Origin: Bacillota bacterium
GTDB lineage: Bacteria > Bacillota > Clostridia > Peptostreptococcales > Anaerovoracaceae
Length of the DNA: 6,642 nt
Direction: 5' to 3'
Assembly (NCBI GenBank): GCA_030527065.1
Contig: JAUNBO010000031.1
Location: 1 to 6,642, forward strand
Made by a program: the position numbers and the translations under genes. Position 1 is the stretch's first letter, and each line of letters starts with the position of its first letter. Under the pieces are notes generated by a model, which did not search any database, was not told where the DNA came from, and saw nothing but the letters and a program-made list of their open reading frames with translations. This document shows, in pieces, positions 1 to 6,642 of the stretch.

Positions 1-278
1 CCGGCGACGTCATCACCACCGTATCCCAGAACCCGGACGCCATCGGCTACGCCTCTCTGGCCTCCGTTCAGGACAGCGTCAAGACCCTCTCCGTTGACGG
101 CGTGGCTCCCTCCGAGGACAGCGTCAGGGACGGCAGCTACGTCATCCAGCGGCCCTTCGTCCTCGTGACAAAGTCCGACACGGCTCTTTCTGAGGCTGCC
201 CAGAGCTTCTTCGACTACATCACCTCTGCGGACGCCTCCGGAATCATTTCCGCCGCGGGAGTGGTCCCTGCCAATTAA
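1..278 (+). CDS. pstS: PstS, phosphate ABC transporter substrate-binding protein (C-terminal part only)
   Basis: This is the 3' end of a gene that starts left of the window. The frame whose codons begin at base 3 is open for 91 residues and stops with TAA at 276-278. PstS is the extracytoplasmic, usually lipid-anchored, protein that binds inorganic phosphate and delivers it to the PstC-PstA permease. The visible part has the typical C-terminal lobe: QNPDAIGYASLASV near its start, then DGVAPSEDSV, then RPFVLVTK, a helix around AQSFFDYITS, and the end GVVPAN. The NP-x-AIGYAS segment and the RPF strand are usual in bacterial PstS. The signal peptide, lipobox and most phosphate ligands lie outside the window. 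Only 7 nt separate its stop from pstC, so the two are almost surely co-transcribed. The identification rests on these motifs plus the pst genes downstream. Confidence 0.93.
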   Translation, partial: GDVITTVSQNPDAIGYASLASVQDSVKTLSVDGVAPSEDSVRDGSYVIQRPFVLVTKSDTALSEAAQSFFDYITSADASGIISAAGVVPAN

Positions 279-285
279 TAAGACG

Positions 286-1155
286 ATGAAAAAAAAGCAT
301 TTGGAAAAGATCATACACGGCATATTCCTGGTCCTGGGCCTCATCACCGTAGGCTGCGTCCTGCTCATTACGGTGTATCTGGTGATATCGGGCCTCCCCG
401 CTATCTGCGAGATCGGGCTGCTGGACTTCCTGACGGGGACCACCTGGGCCTCCACGGCGGCGGAGCCCTCCTACGGCATTCTCCCCTTCATCCTGACCTC
501 GGTCTACGGGACGGCAGGCGCCATCCTTCTGGGGGTCCCCGTGGGATTTCTTACGGCGGTGTATCTGGCCAAGGTGGCGCCGCCGAAGATCAAAAGCACC
601 GTGGGCGGCGCGGTGATCCTGCTGGCGGGCATCCCTTCGGTGGTCTACGGGCTGGTGGGTATGCTCCTGCTGGTCCCCGCCATCCGCAGCATCTTCAACG
701 TGCCGGACGGCGCAAGCCTGCTGGCGGCCATCCTGGTGCTGGCGGTGATGATCCTCCCCAACATCATCAAGGTCTCCATGACGGCGCTGGAGGCGGTGCC
801 CAAAGAATATGAGGACGCCTCCCTGGCTCTGGGCGCGACTCCCACGGAAACGTATTTCCGGGTGTCCGTGCCGGCGGCCAAAAGCGGCATTGCGGCGGCG
901 GTGGTGCTGGGGGTGGGCCGCGCCATAGGCGAGGCCATGGCGGTGATGATGGTGTCCGGCAACACCCCCAACATGCCGGAGCTCTTCCAGAGCGTGCGCT
1001 TCCTCACCACCGCCGTGGCCAGCGAGATGTCCTACTCCGCAGGCCTCCAGCGTCAGGCCCTGTTCTCCATTGCCCTGGTGCTGTTCCTGTTCATCATGCT
1101 GATCAACGCCACTCTGAACTTCTTCCTGAAACGTGAGAAGGGAGGCAGAGCATGA
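286..1155 (+). CDS. pstC: PstC, phosphate ABC transporter permease
   Basis: This gene encodes one of the two integral membrane subunits of the PstSCAB phosphate importer. The 289-residue protein has six predicted membrane segments, at roughly 9-34, 66-94, 105-133, 142-161, 201-225 and 256-281. Between the first two is the family segment ending PSYGILPFI. The cytoplasmic EAA loop that docks on the ATPase is seen as EDASLALGA at residues 176-184, and GRAIGEAMAVMMVSGN follows in segment 5, as is usual in PstC. The length is normal for the family. The start at 286 gives a lysine-rich N-terminus before the first helix. The SD in front of it is poor (only a short purine patch, AAGACG, abutting the ATG), unlike the other genes here, so translation may be coupled to pstS. 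Codons 2-4 form a run of eight A. The stop overlaps the pstA start as ATGA. Confidence 0.97.
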   Translation: MKKKHLEKIIHGIFLVLGLITVGCVLLITVYLVISGLPAICEIGLLDFLTGTTWASTAAEPSYGILPFILTSVYGTAGAILLGVPVGFLTAVYLAKVAPPKIKSTVGGAVILLAGIPSVVYGLVGMLLLVPAIRSIFNVPDGASLLAAILVLAVMILPNIIKVSMTALEAVPKEYEDASLALGATPTETYFRVSVPAAKSGIAAAVVLGVGRAIGEAMAVMMVSGNTPNMPELFQSVRFLTTAVASEMSYSAGLQRQALFSIALVLFLFIMLINATLNFFLKREKGGRA

Positions 1156-1994
1156 TGTCCGGCAAACGGCAAGCCTACGCTTTTACCATGAATGCTCTGA
1201 TGTATCTGGCCGCCGCCCTCACCTGCGGGCTGGTGCTGCTGATCATGGGCTATGTGCTCATCAGGGGCCTTCCCAACGTCACTTGGGAGCTGCTGTCCAC
1301 CAGGCCCAGCTACCTGGCCGAGACCATCGGCATCCTGCCGGACATCCTGAACACGGTCTACATCGTCATCGCCACCCTGGTCCTGGTCCTGCCCCTGGGC
1401 GTGGGAGCGGCCATCTATCTGACGGAATACGCCGCCAACAAGAAGCTGGTGGGCGTCATAGAATATGCGGCGGAGACCCTTTCCGGCATCCCCTCCATCA
1501 TATACGGCCTTGTGGGAATGCTGTTCTTCTGCCAGTTCATGGGGCTGCAGACCTCCTTGCTGGCCGGCGCCATGACCCTGGTCATCATGAACCTGCCCAC
1601 CATCATGCGGACCACCCAGGAAAGCCTCAAGACCGTCCCTCAGAGCTACCGGGAGGGAGCCTTCGGCCTGGGCGCTGGAAAATGGAGGGTGATACGCACG
1701 GTGGTGCTGCCCGGCAGCGTGGACGGCATCGTCACCGGCTGCCTCCTGTCCGTGGGGCGCATCCTGGGGGAATCGGCGGCCCTGCTGTTCACCGCAGGCT
1801 TTGCCCACGCCCTGAACGGCTTCTTCGAAGGGCTTTCCAGCGCAGGGGCCACCCTCACCGTGGCCCTGTATGTGTACGCCAAGGAGCAGGGGGAGTTTGA
1901 GGTGGCCTTCGCCATCGCCGCCATCCTGATGATACTGACCTTTCTGATCAACCTGGCCGCCTCTCTGGTCAGCCGGCATTTCAGAAAGCAATAG
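1152..1994 (+). CDS. pstA: PstA, phosphate ABC transporter permease
   Basis: This gene encodes the second membrane subunit, which pairs with PstC to form the phosphate translocation path. The 280-residue protein has six predicted membrane segments, at about 12-37, 54-80, 96-120, 128-148, 188-215 and 249-275. Family features are STRPSYLAETIGILPDILNT before segment 2, GIPSIIYGLVGM in segment 3, the EAA loop EGAFGLGAG from residue 168, and SVGRILGESAALLFTAG in segment 5. PstA is told from its paralogue PstC by the RPS-x-x-x-x-x-GI segment and by gene order. The start at 1152 follows GGAGG at 1141-1145 and overlaps the pstC stop by 4 nt (ATGA). A second ATG at 1155 is an equally placed alternative that would remove one methionine. 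pstB follows 12 nt after the stop. Confidence 0.97.
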   Translation: MMSGKRQAYAFTMNALMYLAAALTCGLVLLIMGYVLIRGLPNVTWELLSTRPSYLAETIGILPDILNTVYIVIATLVLVLPLGVGAAIYLTEYAANKKLVGVIEYAAETLSGIPSIIYGLVGMLFFCQFMGLQTSLLAGAMTLVIMNLPTIMRTTQESLKTVPQSYREGAFGLGAGKWRVIRTVVLPGSVDGIVTGCLLSVGRILGESAALLFTAGFAHALNGFFEGLSSAGATLTVALYVYAKEQGEFEVAFAIAAILMILTFLINLAASLVSRHFRKQ

Positions 1995-2006
1995 AAGGAG
2001 ACACAC

Positions 2007-2762
2007 ATGAGCAATATCCTGACAGTAAAAGATCTGTGCCTCTGGTACGGGAGTACGCAGGCCCTCGATCACATCGATATGAACATAGAGGAGAAGAGCA
2101 TCACGGCCCTCATCGGCCCCTCCGGCTGCGGGAAATCCACCTTCCTCAAAACCATCAACCGCATGAACGACCTGATCCCCGGAGTCAGGATCACCGGCCA
2201 GGTGCTTTACAAAGGCGCCGACATTTACGCCCCCGGCGTGGAGGTGAGCCAGCTGCGCCGGGAAATCGGCATGGTGTTCCAGAAGCCCAACCCCTTCCCC
2301 ATGAGCGTCTATGACAACGTGGCTTACGGCCCCCGTACCCACGGAGTGAAGGCCAGAGCCAGATTGGACGACATAGTGGAGCGGTCCCTCCGGGATGCGG
2401 CCATCTGGGACGAGGTGAAGGACCGGCTGAAGGAGTCCGCCCTTGGGCTTTCCGGCGGGCAGCAGCAGCGGCTGTGCATCGCCAGGGCCCTGGCCGTGGA
2501 GCCTCAGATCCTGCTCATGGACGAGCCCACCAGTGCCCTGGACCCCATCTCCACGTCGAAGATAGAGGAACTTGCCACTGAACTCAAGTCGCGGTATACT
2601 ATCATCATAGTGACTCACAATATGCAGCAGGCAGTCCGCATCTCCGACAGCACCGCCTTTTTCCTGCTGGGGGACCTGATCGAATACGGCAATACCGAAA
2701 GGCTCTTCGCCCAGCCGGAGGACAAACGCACAGAGGATTATATCACTGGGAGGTTCGGATAA
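2007..2762 (+). CDS. pstB: PstB, phosphate ABC transporter ATP-binding protein
   Basis: This is the cytoplasmic ATPase (251 residues, normal for the family) that drives phosphate import by docking on the EAA loops of PstC and PstA. All nucleotide-binding motifs are intact: an aromatic A-loop region at LWYG (12-15), Walker A GPSGCGKST at 37-45, a Q-loop in VFQKPNPFPMSVYDN, ABC signature LSGGQ at 148-152, Walker B LLMDEP at 169-174 with catalytic E173, D-loop SALD, and switch histidine H204 in THN. The wording NRMNDL after Walker A, KPNPFPMS at the Q-loop and THNMQQAVRISD at the H-loop are specific to PstB within the ABC superfamily. The start is fixed by a strong SD, AAGGAG at 1995-2000, in the 12-nt gap after pstA. 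The TAA stop shares one base with the phoU ATG (TAATG at 2760-2764). Confidence 0.98.
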   Translation: MSNILTVKDLCLWYGSTQALDHIDMNIEEKSITALIGPSGCGKSTFLKTINRMNDLIPGVRITGQVLYKGADIYAPGVEVSQLRREIGMVFQKPNPFPMSVYDNVAYGPRTHGVKARARLDDIVERSLRDAAIWDEVKDRLKESALGLSGGQQQRLCIARALAVEPQILLMDEPTSALDPISTSKIEELATELKSRYTIIIVTHNMQQAVRISDSTAFFLLGDLIEYGNTERLFAQPEDKRTEDYITGRFG

Positions 2763-3406
2763 TGAGAAGTAAATTTGACCAGCAGCTCGCTCTTTTAAAC
2801 AGAGAGCTCATCGAAATGGGCGCCCTGTGCGAGGAAGCCATCGCCGCCGCCGCCAGGGCCCTTTCCGACGGAGAGGCGTCCCTTGCGGGCAAGGCGGCTG
2901 CCGCAGACGGCGAGATCGACCGCATGGAGCGCAGCATCGAATCCATGTGCCTGAAGCTCCTTTTGCAGCAGCAGCCCGTGGCCCGGGACCTGCGCCAGAT
3001 TTCCGCCGCCCTCAAGATGATCACTGATATGGAGCGCATAGGCGACCAGGCCGCAGACATTGCGGAGATCACCGGCTATTTGAACGGACGCACAGGCGCA
3101 GAGTGCAGCCCCATCCGGGACATGGCCGACGCCACCATCAAGATGGTGACCGAAAGCGTGGACGCCTTCGTCAAGCGGGACGTAGCCATGGCGGAGGCCA
3201 TCATAGCTTACGACGATGTGGTGGATGAGCTTTTCGATCAGGTGAAGCAGTCTCTCATCGATATGATATCCGCTAACCCTCAGGACGGGGAATACGCCAT
3301 AGATCTTCTGATGATAGCCAAGTATTTTGAACGCATAGGGGACCATGCCACCAACATCGCGGAATGGGTGGTGTTTTCCGTCACCGGCGTTCACGAGGGG
3401 AGCTGA
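2762..3406 (+). CDS. phoU: PhoU, phosphate-signalling accessory protein
   Basis: PhoU is a cytoplasmic helical-bundle protein that, in studied bacteria, restrains Pst transport and holds the PhoR kinase in the phosphatase state when phosphate is plentiful. The 214-residue protein is all-helical in appearance and contains two copies of the metal-binding helix motif: MERIGDQAADIAE with E91 and D95, and FERIGDHATNIAE with E190 and D194. These are the hallmark of the two three-helix PhoU repeats, and the acidic residues are present in both. The length matches the family. GGGAGG at 2748-2753, inside the end of pstB, lies 8 nt before the ATG, and the stop/start overlap (TAATG) suggests re-initiation after pstB. 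It is followed 5 nt later by its two-component partner genes, which fits its bridging role. Confidence 0.97.
   Translation: MRSKFDQQLALLNRELIEMGALCEEAIAAAARALSDGEASLAGKAAAADGEIDRMERSIESMCLKLLLQQQPVARDLRQISAALKMITDMERIGDQAADIAEITGYLNGRTGAECSPIRDMADATIKMVTESVDAFVKRDVAMAEAIIAYDDVVDELFDQVKQSLIDMISANPQDGEYAIDLLMIAKYFERIGDHATNIAEWVVFSVTGVHEGS
3395..3400 (+). promoter_or_regulatory. Ribosome binding site that decides the response-regulator start
   Basis: GAGGGG lies within the last codons of phoU, 11 nt before the ATG at 3412. It supports that ATG over the in-frame ATG at 3364, which would add 16 residues (starting MGGVFRHRR) with no homology to receiver domains and would overlap phoU by 43 nt. The spacing is slightly long but acceptable. 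Confidence 0.6.
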
Positions 3407-3411
3407 GAACC

Positions 3412-4086
3412 ATGATATGGTGCGTGGAAGACGACGCCGGCATACGGGAGATAGAGGTCTACACCCTGCGCTCCACCGGCTTTGAGGCCGAAGGCTTTGC
3501 AGACGGCGCCGCCTTTTTTGCGGCCCTGAAGCGGGAAAAGCCGCAGCTGGTGATCCTGGACGTGATGCTTCCGGGCATGGACGGAGTGGAGATCCTGAAA
3601 AAGCTCAAGGCCTCCCCCGATACCGCCTCTCTGCCCGTCATCATGGCCACCGCCAAAGGGCAGGAATACGACAAGATACAGAGCCTGGATCTGGGAGCGG
3701 ACGACTATCTGGTGAAGCCCTTCGGCATGATGGAGATGGTGGCCCGGGTAAAGGCCGTGCTGCGCCGCAGCGGAGCCCCCGCCGGCCCGGCCCTCCTGAA
3801 AATGGACGCCCTGGAAATCGATGTGGAGAAGCACAGCGTCGCCGCCGGCAGTCTCCGGCCCCAGCTGACGCTGAAGGAATTTGAAATGCTGCGCCTGCTC
3901 ATGTCCCATCCCGGCATGGTGTTCACCCGGGACCGGCTTCTGACGGATATCTGGGGCATGGACTACGACGGCGAGACCCGCACCGTGGACGTGCACATCC
4001 GCACCCTTCGCTCAAAGCTGGGCCCCTGGGGCGACCTCATCAGGACCGTCCGCGGCGTGGGCTACAAAATGGAGGCGGAGTCATGA
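3412..4086 (+). CDS. phoB: PhoB/PhoP-type response regulator, OmpR family, phosphate starvation
   Basis: This is a DNA-binding response regulator that, when phosphorylated by the adjacent kinase, should activate the phosphate-starvation regulon. The 224-residue protein begins MIWCVEDD, giving receiver acidic residues D7 and D8. The phospho-acceptor is D50 in ILDVMLPGMDG, the switch threonine is T80 in IMATAKG, and the conserved lysine is K102 in VKPF. The C-terminal half is an OmpR-type winged helix: LTLKEFEMLRLL, the recognition-helix region ETRTVDVHIRTLRSKLG, and the wing IRTVRGVGYKME. Every catalytic residue is present and the length is normal for the 3412 start. Its place between phoU and a PhoR-type kinase argues for a phosphate role; by sequence alone it could only be called an OmpR-family regulator. 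Gram-positive literature calls it PhoP or PhoB. Its stop overlaps the kinase start (ATGA). Confidence 0.93.
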   Translation: MIWCVEDDAGIREIEVYTLRSTGFEAEGFADGAAFFAALKREKPQLVILDVMLPGMDGVEILKKLKASPDTASLPVIMATAKGQEYDKIQSLDLGADDYLVKPFGMMEMVARVKAVLRRSGAPAGPALLKMDALEIDVEKHSVAAGSLRPQLTLKEFEMLRLLMSHPGMVFTRDRLLTDIWGMDYDGETRTVDVHIRTLRSKLGPWGDLIRTVRGVGYKMEAES

Positions 4087-5735
4087 CCAAAAAAATCTTT
4101 CGTTCCATTCTGCTGGCAGCGGCAGCGGTGCTGCTGGCCTGCCTTCTCATCATAATGGGTGTGCTGTACGACTATTTCCTCTCCATGCAGGATGAGCAGT
4201 TCTCCGAACAGCTTGCCCTGGCCGCCGGGGGCGTGGAGTCCGCCGGCGAGGATTATCTCAGGGGCCTTGAGACGGAAAGCAGCCGCATCACCTGGATCGC
4301 CGCCGACGGCACGGTGCTGTACGATTCAGACTTCTCTCCGGAGGCCATGGAAAACCATTCGGACCGGGAGGAAGTGCAGGAAGCCCTGGAAAGCGGCAGC
4401 GGGGAAAGCTCCCGGTATTCCTCCACCCTCACGGAAAAAACCTTCTATCGGGCAACTCTGCTTTCAGACGGCACGGTGCTCCGTCTCTCAGTCACGCAGA
4501 GCAGCATCCTGACTCTGGTGTTCGGTATGCTCCAGCCGATCCTGGCCGTGCTGGTGCTGGCCGTGCTCCTCTCCGCCCTGCTGGCAAGCAGGCTGGCGAA
4601 GCGCATCGTGAAGCCCCTCAACGAGCTGGATCTGGATCAGCCGCTGGAAAACGACGCCTACGAGGAGCTTTCGCCCCTGTTGACCAGGATAGAGCAGCAG
4701 TACCGGCAGATCGACGCACAGCTGAACGCGCTGAAACGCCGGCAGAACGAGTTTTCCACCGTCACCGCCAACATGAGCGAAGGCCTTGTCTTGCTGAACG
4801 AAAAGGGCTTTGTTCTCAGCATCAACCCTGCCGCAGAGAAAATATTCGATACGGACAGTGAATGCGTGGGCAGGGACTTCCTCACCATAGACAGGAACCG
4901 GGACATTTCCGCCGCCATCCAGACTGCCCTTCAGAAGGGCCGCAGCGAGCTGCGCATGGAACGGGCGGGACGGGAATACCAGGTAGATATCAGCCGCATC
5001 GGCCGGGAAGACGGCCCCGACGGGGCTGCGCTCCTTGTCTTCGACGTTACGGACCGGGTCTTTGCCGAAAGAAACCGCCGGGAGTTCACCGCCAACGTTT
5101 CCCACGAATTGAAGACGCCGCTGCAATCCATCATGGGCAGCGCAGAGCTTCTGGAAAGCGGTCTGGTAAAGGACGAGGATGTGCCCCGTTTTGTGGGACA
5201 GATCCGCAGTGAATCCGCCCGGCTGATGACCCTCATTGAGGACATCATCCGCCTCTCCCAGCTGGACGAGGGCAGCCAGCTGCCCCGTGAAAAGACAGAT
5301 CTGTATGCGTTGGCCCAGGAAACCGTCAAGTCCCTCTCCGGGGCGGCGGAAGCGAAGGGCGTGACCCTCGCCGCAGAAGGGGAAAGCGTCACCGTCACGG
5401 GGGCAGGCCGCCTGATCCAGGAGATCCTCTTCAACCTCTGCGACAACGCTATAAAGTATAACCGCCGGGGCGGCAGCGTGAAGGTTTCTGTTTCAGGCAA
5501 TGAGGAAGGCGCCGTCCTCACCGTTGCCGACACCGGCATCGGCATTCCGCCGGAGCATCAGGCCAGGGTGTTTGAGCGCTTCTACCGTGTGGACAAAAGC
5601 CACTCCAATCAGACCGGCGGCACCGGCCTGGGCCTCTCCATCGTAAAGGGCGCCGCCCAGTACCTCGGCGCAAAGATAGAGCTGGAAAGCAAGCCGGACC
5701 GGGGGACAAGGGTGACAGTATTCTTCCCTTTTTGA
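4083..5735 (+). CDS. phoR: PhoR-type sensor histidine kinase, phosphate starvation
   Basis: This is a membrane sensor kinase of 550 residues that phosphorylates, and probably dephosphorylates, the regulator encoded just upstream. The order is: membrane segment about 7-31; an extracytoplasmic domain about 32-141 with the Cache/PDC-like pattern ITWIAADGTVLYDS (69-82) then MENHSDREEV (89-98); membrane segment 142-169; a HAMP-like linker RIVKPLNELDL; a coiled stretch; a PAS domain about 223-330; an H-box SHELKTP with H341; an N-box NLCDNAIKYN with N455; a G1 box DTGIGIP from D483; FERFYRVD; and a G2 box GGTGLGL from G512. All catalytic boxes are intact. The extracytoplasmic-HAMP-PAS-kinase layout is that of clostridial PhoR. 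The start is fixed by GGAGG at 4071-4075 and by ATGA overlap with the regulator. The ligand of the outer domain is unknown; family knowledge says sensing goes through Pst and PhoU. Confidence 0.93.
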   Translation: MTKKIFRSILLAAAAVLLACLLIIMGVLYDYFLSMQDEQFSEQLALAAGGVESAGEDYLRGLETESSRITWIAADGTVLYDSDFSPEAMENHSDREEVQEALESGSGESSRYSSTLTEKTFYRATLLSDGTVLRLSVTQSSILTLVFGMLQPILAVLVLAVLLSALLASRLAKRIVKPLNELDLDQPLENDAYEELSPLLTRIEQQYRQIDAQLNALKRRQNEFSTVTANMSEGLVLLNEKGFVLSINPAAEKIFDTDSECVGRDFLTIDRNRDISAAIQTALQKGRSELRMERAGREYQVDISRIGREDGPDGAALLVFDVTDRVFAERNRREFTANVSHELKTPLQSIMGSAELLESGLVKDEDVPRFVGQIRSESARLMTLIEDIIRLSQLDEGSQLPREKTDLYALAQETVKSLSGAAEAKGVTLAAEGESVTVTGAGRLIQEILFNLCDNAIKYNRRGGSVKVSVSGNEEGAVLTVADTGIGIPPEHQARVFERFYRVDKSHSNQTGGTGLGLSIVKGAAQYLGAKIELESKPDRGTRVTVFFPF

Positions 5736-5747
5736 TATCTTTTCCCC

Positions 5748-6642
5748 TCAGGACGCCAGGCCGTACTTGGTCTTGATGCGGTCCAGCTTTTCCAGCATGG
5801 GCTCTGCAAGGAACCAAAGGGTGAGGGCGGTGGCGGCGGCGTGGACCAGGTCCATGGGAAGGCCGGTGAGGCAGTAGGCCAGGATGATATCCCACTCTAT
5901 GCTGTGGGTCCATATGAGGGCGGAGGCCGGATTCATGATGCCGCCGTAGAGGACCACCGCCGCCAGGGCCCCGAAAACGCACAGAGAACTGCGGCTGCGT
6001 CGAAGAAGGCCCTTGCGGAACAACACGCCCCCGAGAAAACCGGCCAGCCCCATGGCGAACATCTGCCACGGAGTCCAGGGCCCCTGGCCGAACATGATGT
6101 TGGAGACCAGCATGGTCATGGCTCCCACCAGAAAGCCTGTTTCGCCGCCGAAGGCCACGCCGGAGATGAGGACGATGGCAAGGACGGGCTTGAAGCTGGG
6201 CAGCATGAAGAAGGCCGCCCGGCCTGCCACGCCTATGGCGCAGAGCACCGCCACCACCACCAGCTCCCGGGCCTGGGGCTTCCTGCCTTCAAACACGAGG
6301 AAGAAGGGCAGCATGGTTTCCAGCAATATCAGCAGGGCGATGAAGTAGTATTTGCGGTCGTCAAGATAGTATGCGCCGATGAAGATGGTGACGGGAATCA
6401 GCAGCAGTATCATGACGGCGGCAGCGATGGTACGGCGGGAAAGCCCGGAGCTTTCCCTGGAAATCTGAGGCGGCGGCGGTGCGGAGGTTCCTTTCCGGGC
6501 GACGGCCAGGGTGAATGCGATCAGACCGGCCGCCAGCACATAAGACCAGGTCAGGGCGTCGCCGGCGGCGGGGGTCATGCCTCCGTTGGTCACCAGGGCC
6601 GACAGGTCGGTGACCCTCAGGGTCTTTATGAAAGCGGCCAGC
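5748..6642 (-). CDS. ECF-type transporter S component, substrate unknown (5' end beyond the window)
   Basis: This - strand gene ends with TGA at 5748-5750, leaving 12 nt to the convergent phoR stop. Its frame is open to the right edge: 297 residues are visible and no stop occurs. The core reads like a substrate-capturing S subunit of an energy-coupling factor (ECF) vitamin or metal importer, from RELVVVAVLCAIGVAGRAAFF (near 6269) through GVAFGGETGFLVGAMT, the conserved loop GQGPWTPWQM (6060-6089), and a last helix pair ending KTKYGLAS. About eight hydrophobic segments are visible in the core region, plus one more at the N-terminal side (ALTWSYVLAAGLIAF), joined by a PPPP linker (6468-6479). 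A GTG at 6591-6593 and an ATG at 6576-6578 are possible starts. Neither has a well-spaced SD, so the real start is probably outside the window. No ECF ATPase or T subunit is visible. The family call is by motif style and the substrate cannot be read; it resembles clostridial putative ECF S components. Confidence 0.75.
   Translation of the reverse strand, partial: LAAFIKTLRVTDLSALVTNGGMTPAAGDALTWSYVLAAGLIAFTLAVARKGTSAPPPPQISRESSGLSRRTIAAAVMILLLIPVTIFIGAYYLDDRKYYFIALLILLETMLPFFLVFEGRKPQARELVVVAVLCAIGVAGRAAFFMLPSFKPVLAIVLISGVAFGGETGFLVGAMTMLVSNIMFGQGPWTPWQMFAMGLAGFLGGVLFRKGLLRRSRSSLCVFGALAAVVLYGGIMNPASALIWTHSIEWDIILAYCLTGLPMDLVHAAATALTLWFLAEPMLEKLDRIKTKYGLAS

Noticed and set aside
1133..1900. 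A 255-codon open frame on the + strand over pstA
   Set aside because: It is an out-of-frame reading of pstA, rich in R, H, P and G; the pstA frame has the membrane segments and the EAA loop.
1053..2618. A 521-codon open frame on the - strand, opposite the end of pstC, all of pstA and most of pstB
   Set aside because: Its translation is full of G, H, Q and D in low-complexity strings, has no recognisable domain, and lies antisense to well-conserved genes. Long antisense open frames are expected in GC-rich coding DNA.
3364..3411. In-frame upstream ATG extending the response regulator by 16 residues
   Set aside because: The extension lies inside phoU, is arginine-rich and unlike any receiver N-terminus, and the ATG at 3412 gives a normal MIWCVEDD start with a nearby SD.
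4541..4572. Imperfect direct repeat of CTGGCCGTGCT
   Set aside because: It encodes alternating leucine, alanine and valine of phoR's second membrane helix and is explained by codon bias.
5708..5733. Possible terminator at the end of phoR: AAGGG pairing with CCCTT, followed by a T run
   Set aside because: The stem is only 5 bp with a 13-nt loop and lies within the coding sequence. It is too weak to call a terminator by eye.
5518..6069. A 183-codon open frame on the - strand overlapping the phoR end and the ECF gene
   Set aside because: It is another frame of the ECF gene's own strand, with arginine-, glycine- and proline-rich low-complexity translation, and it spans the convergent stop region. 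The ECF frame shows clear membrane helices and conserved motifs.

Overview
This GC-rich window holds most of one phosphate (Pi) uptake and Pi-sensing operon on the + strand, followed tail-to-tail by a gene on the - strand that is cut by the window's right edge. The proteins look like those of Gram-positive Clostridia: Shine-Dalgarno (SD) sites are strong and purine-rich, the response regulator opens with MIWCVEDD, and the kinase has the usual clostridial PhoR extracytoplasmic and PAS layout. With the high GC, a gut Oscillospiraceae-like lineage is the best guess. That is inference from protein style; there is no rRNA or other marker.

Layout: the C-terminal end of pstS (Pi-binding lipoprotein, 1-278), pstC and pstA (permease pair, 286-1155 and 1152-1994), pstB (ATPase, 2007-2762), phoU (2762-3406), an OmpR/PhoB-type response regulator (3412-4086) and its PhoR-type sensor kinase (4083-5735). 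Gaps between + strand genes are at most 12 nt. Three junctions overlap (ATGA at pstC/pstA and regulator/kinase, TAATG at pstB/phoU), so the set is very probably one translationally coupled transcript. The promoter and any Pho boxes lie left of the window, upstream of pstS.

Working together: PstS captures extracellular Pi, PstC-PstA pass it through the membrane, and PstB supplies ATP hydrolysis. By family knowledge, PhoU links the state of the Pst transporter to the PhoR kinase. PhoR phosphorylates the regulator, which turns on Pi-starvation genes, probably including this operon.

Only 12 nt after the kinase stop, a convergent - strand gene (5748 to beyond 6642) encodes an ECF-type transporter substrate-binding (S) subunit of unknown substrate. 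Its reading frame stays open through the right edge. Its N-terminal part carries an extra membrane segment preceded by TPAAGD, which weakly resembles a sortase-type cell-wall sorting signal. This is the most unusual part of the window.

I found no RNA genes, mobile elements, CRISPR arrays or convincing terminators. There is no gene-free stretch longer than 12 nt. Apart from the ECF N-terminus, this is an ordinary, well-conserved housekeeping region, and I do not see a new biological system in it.
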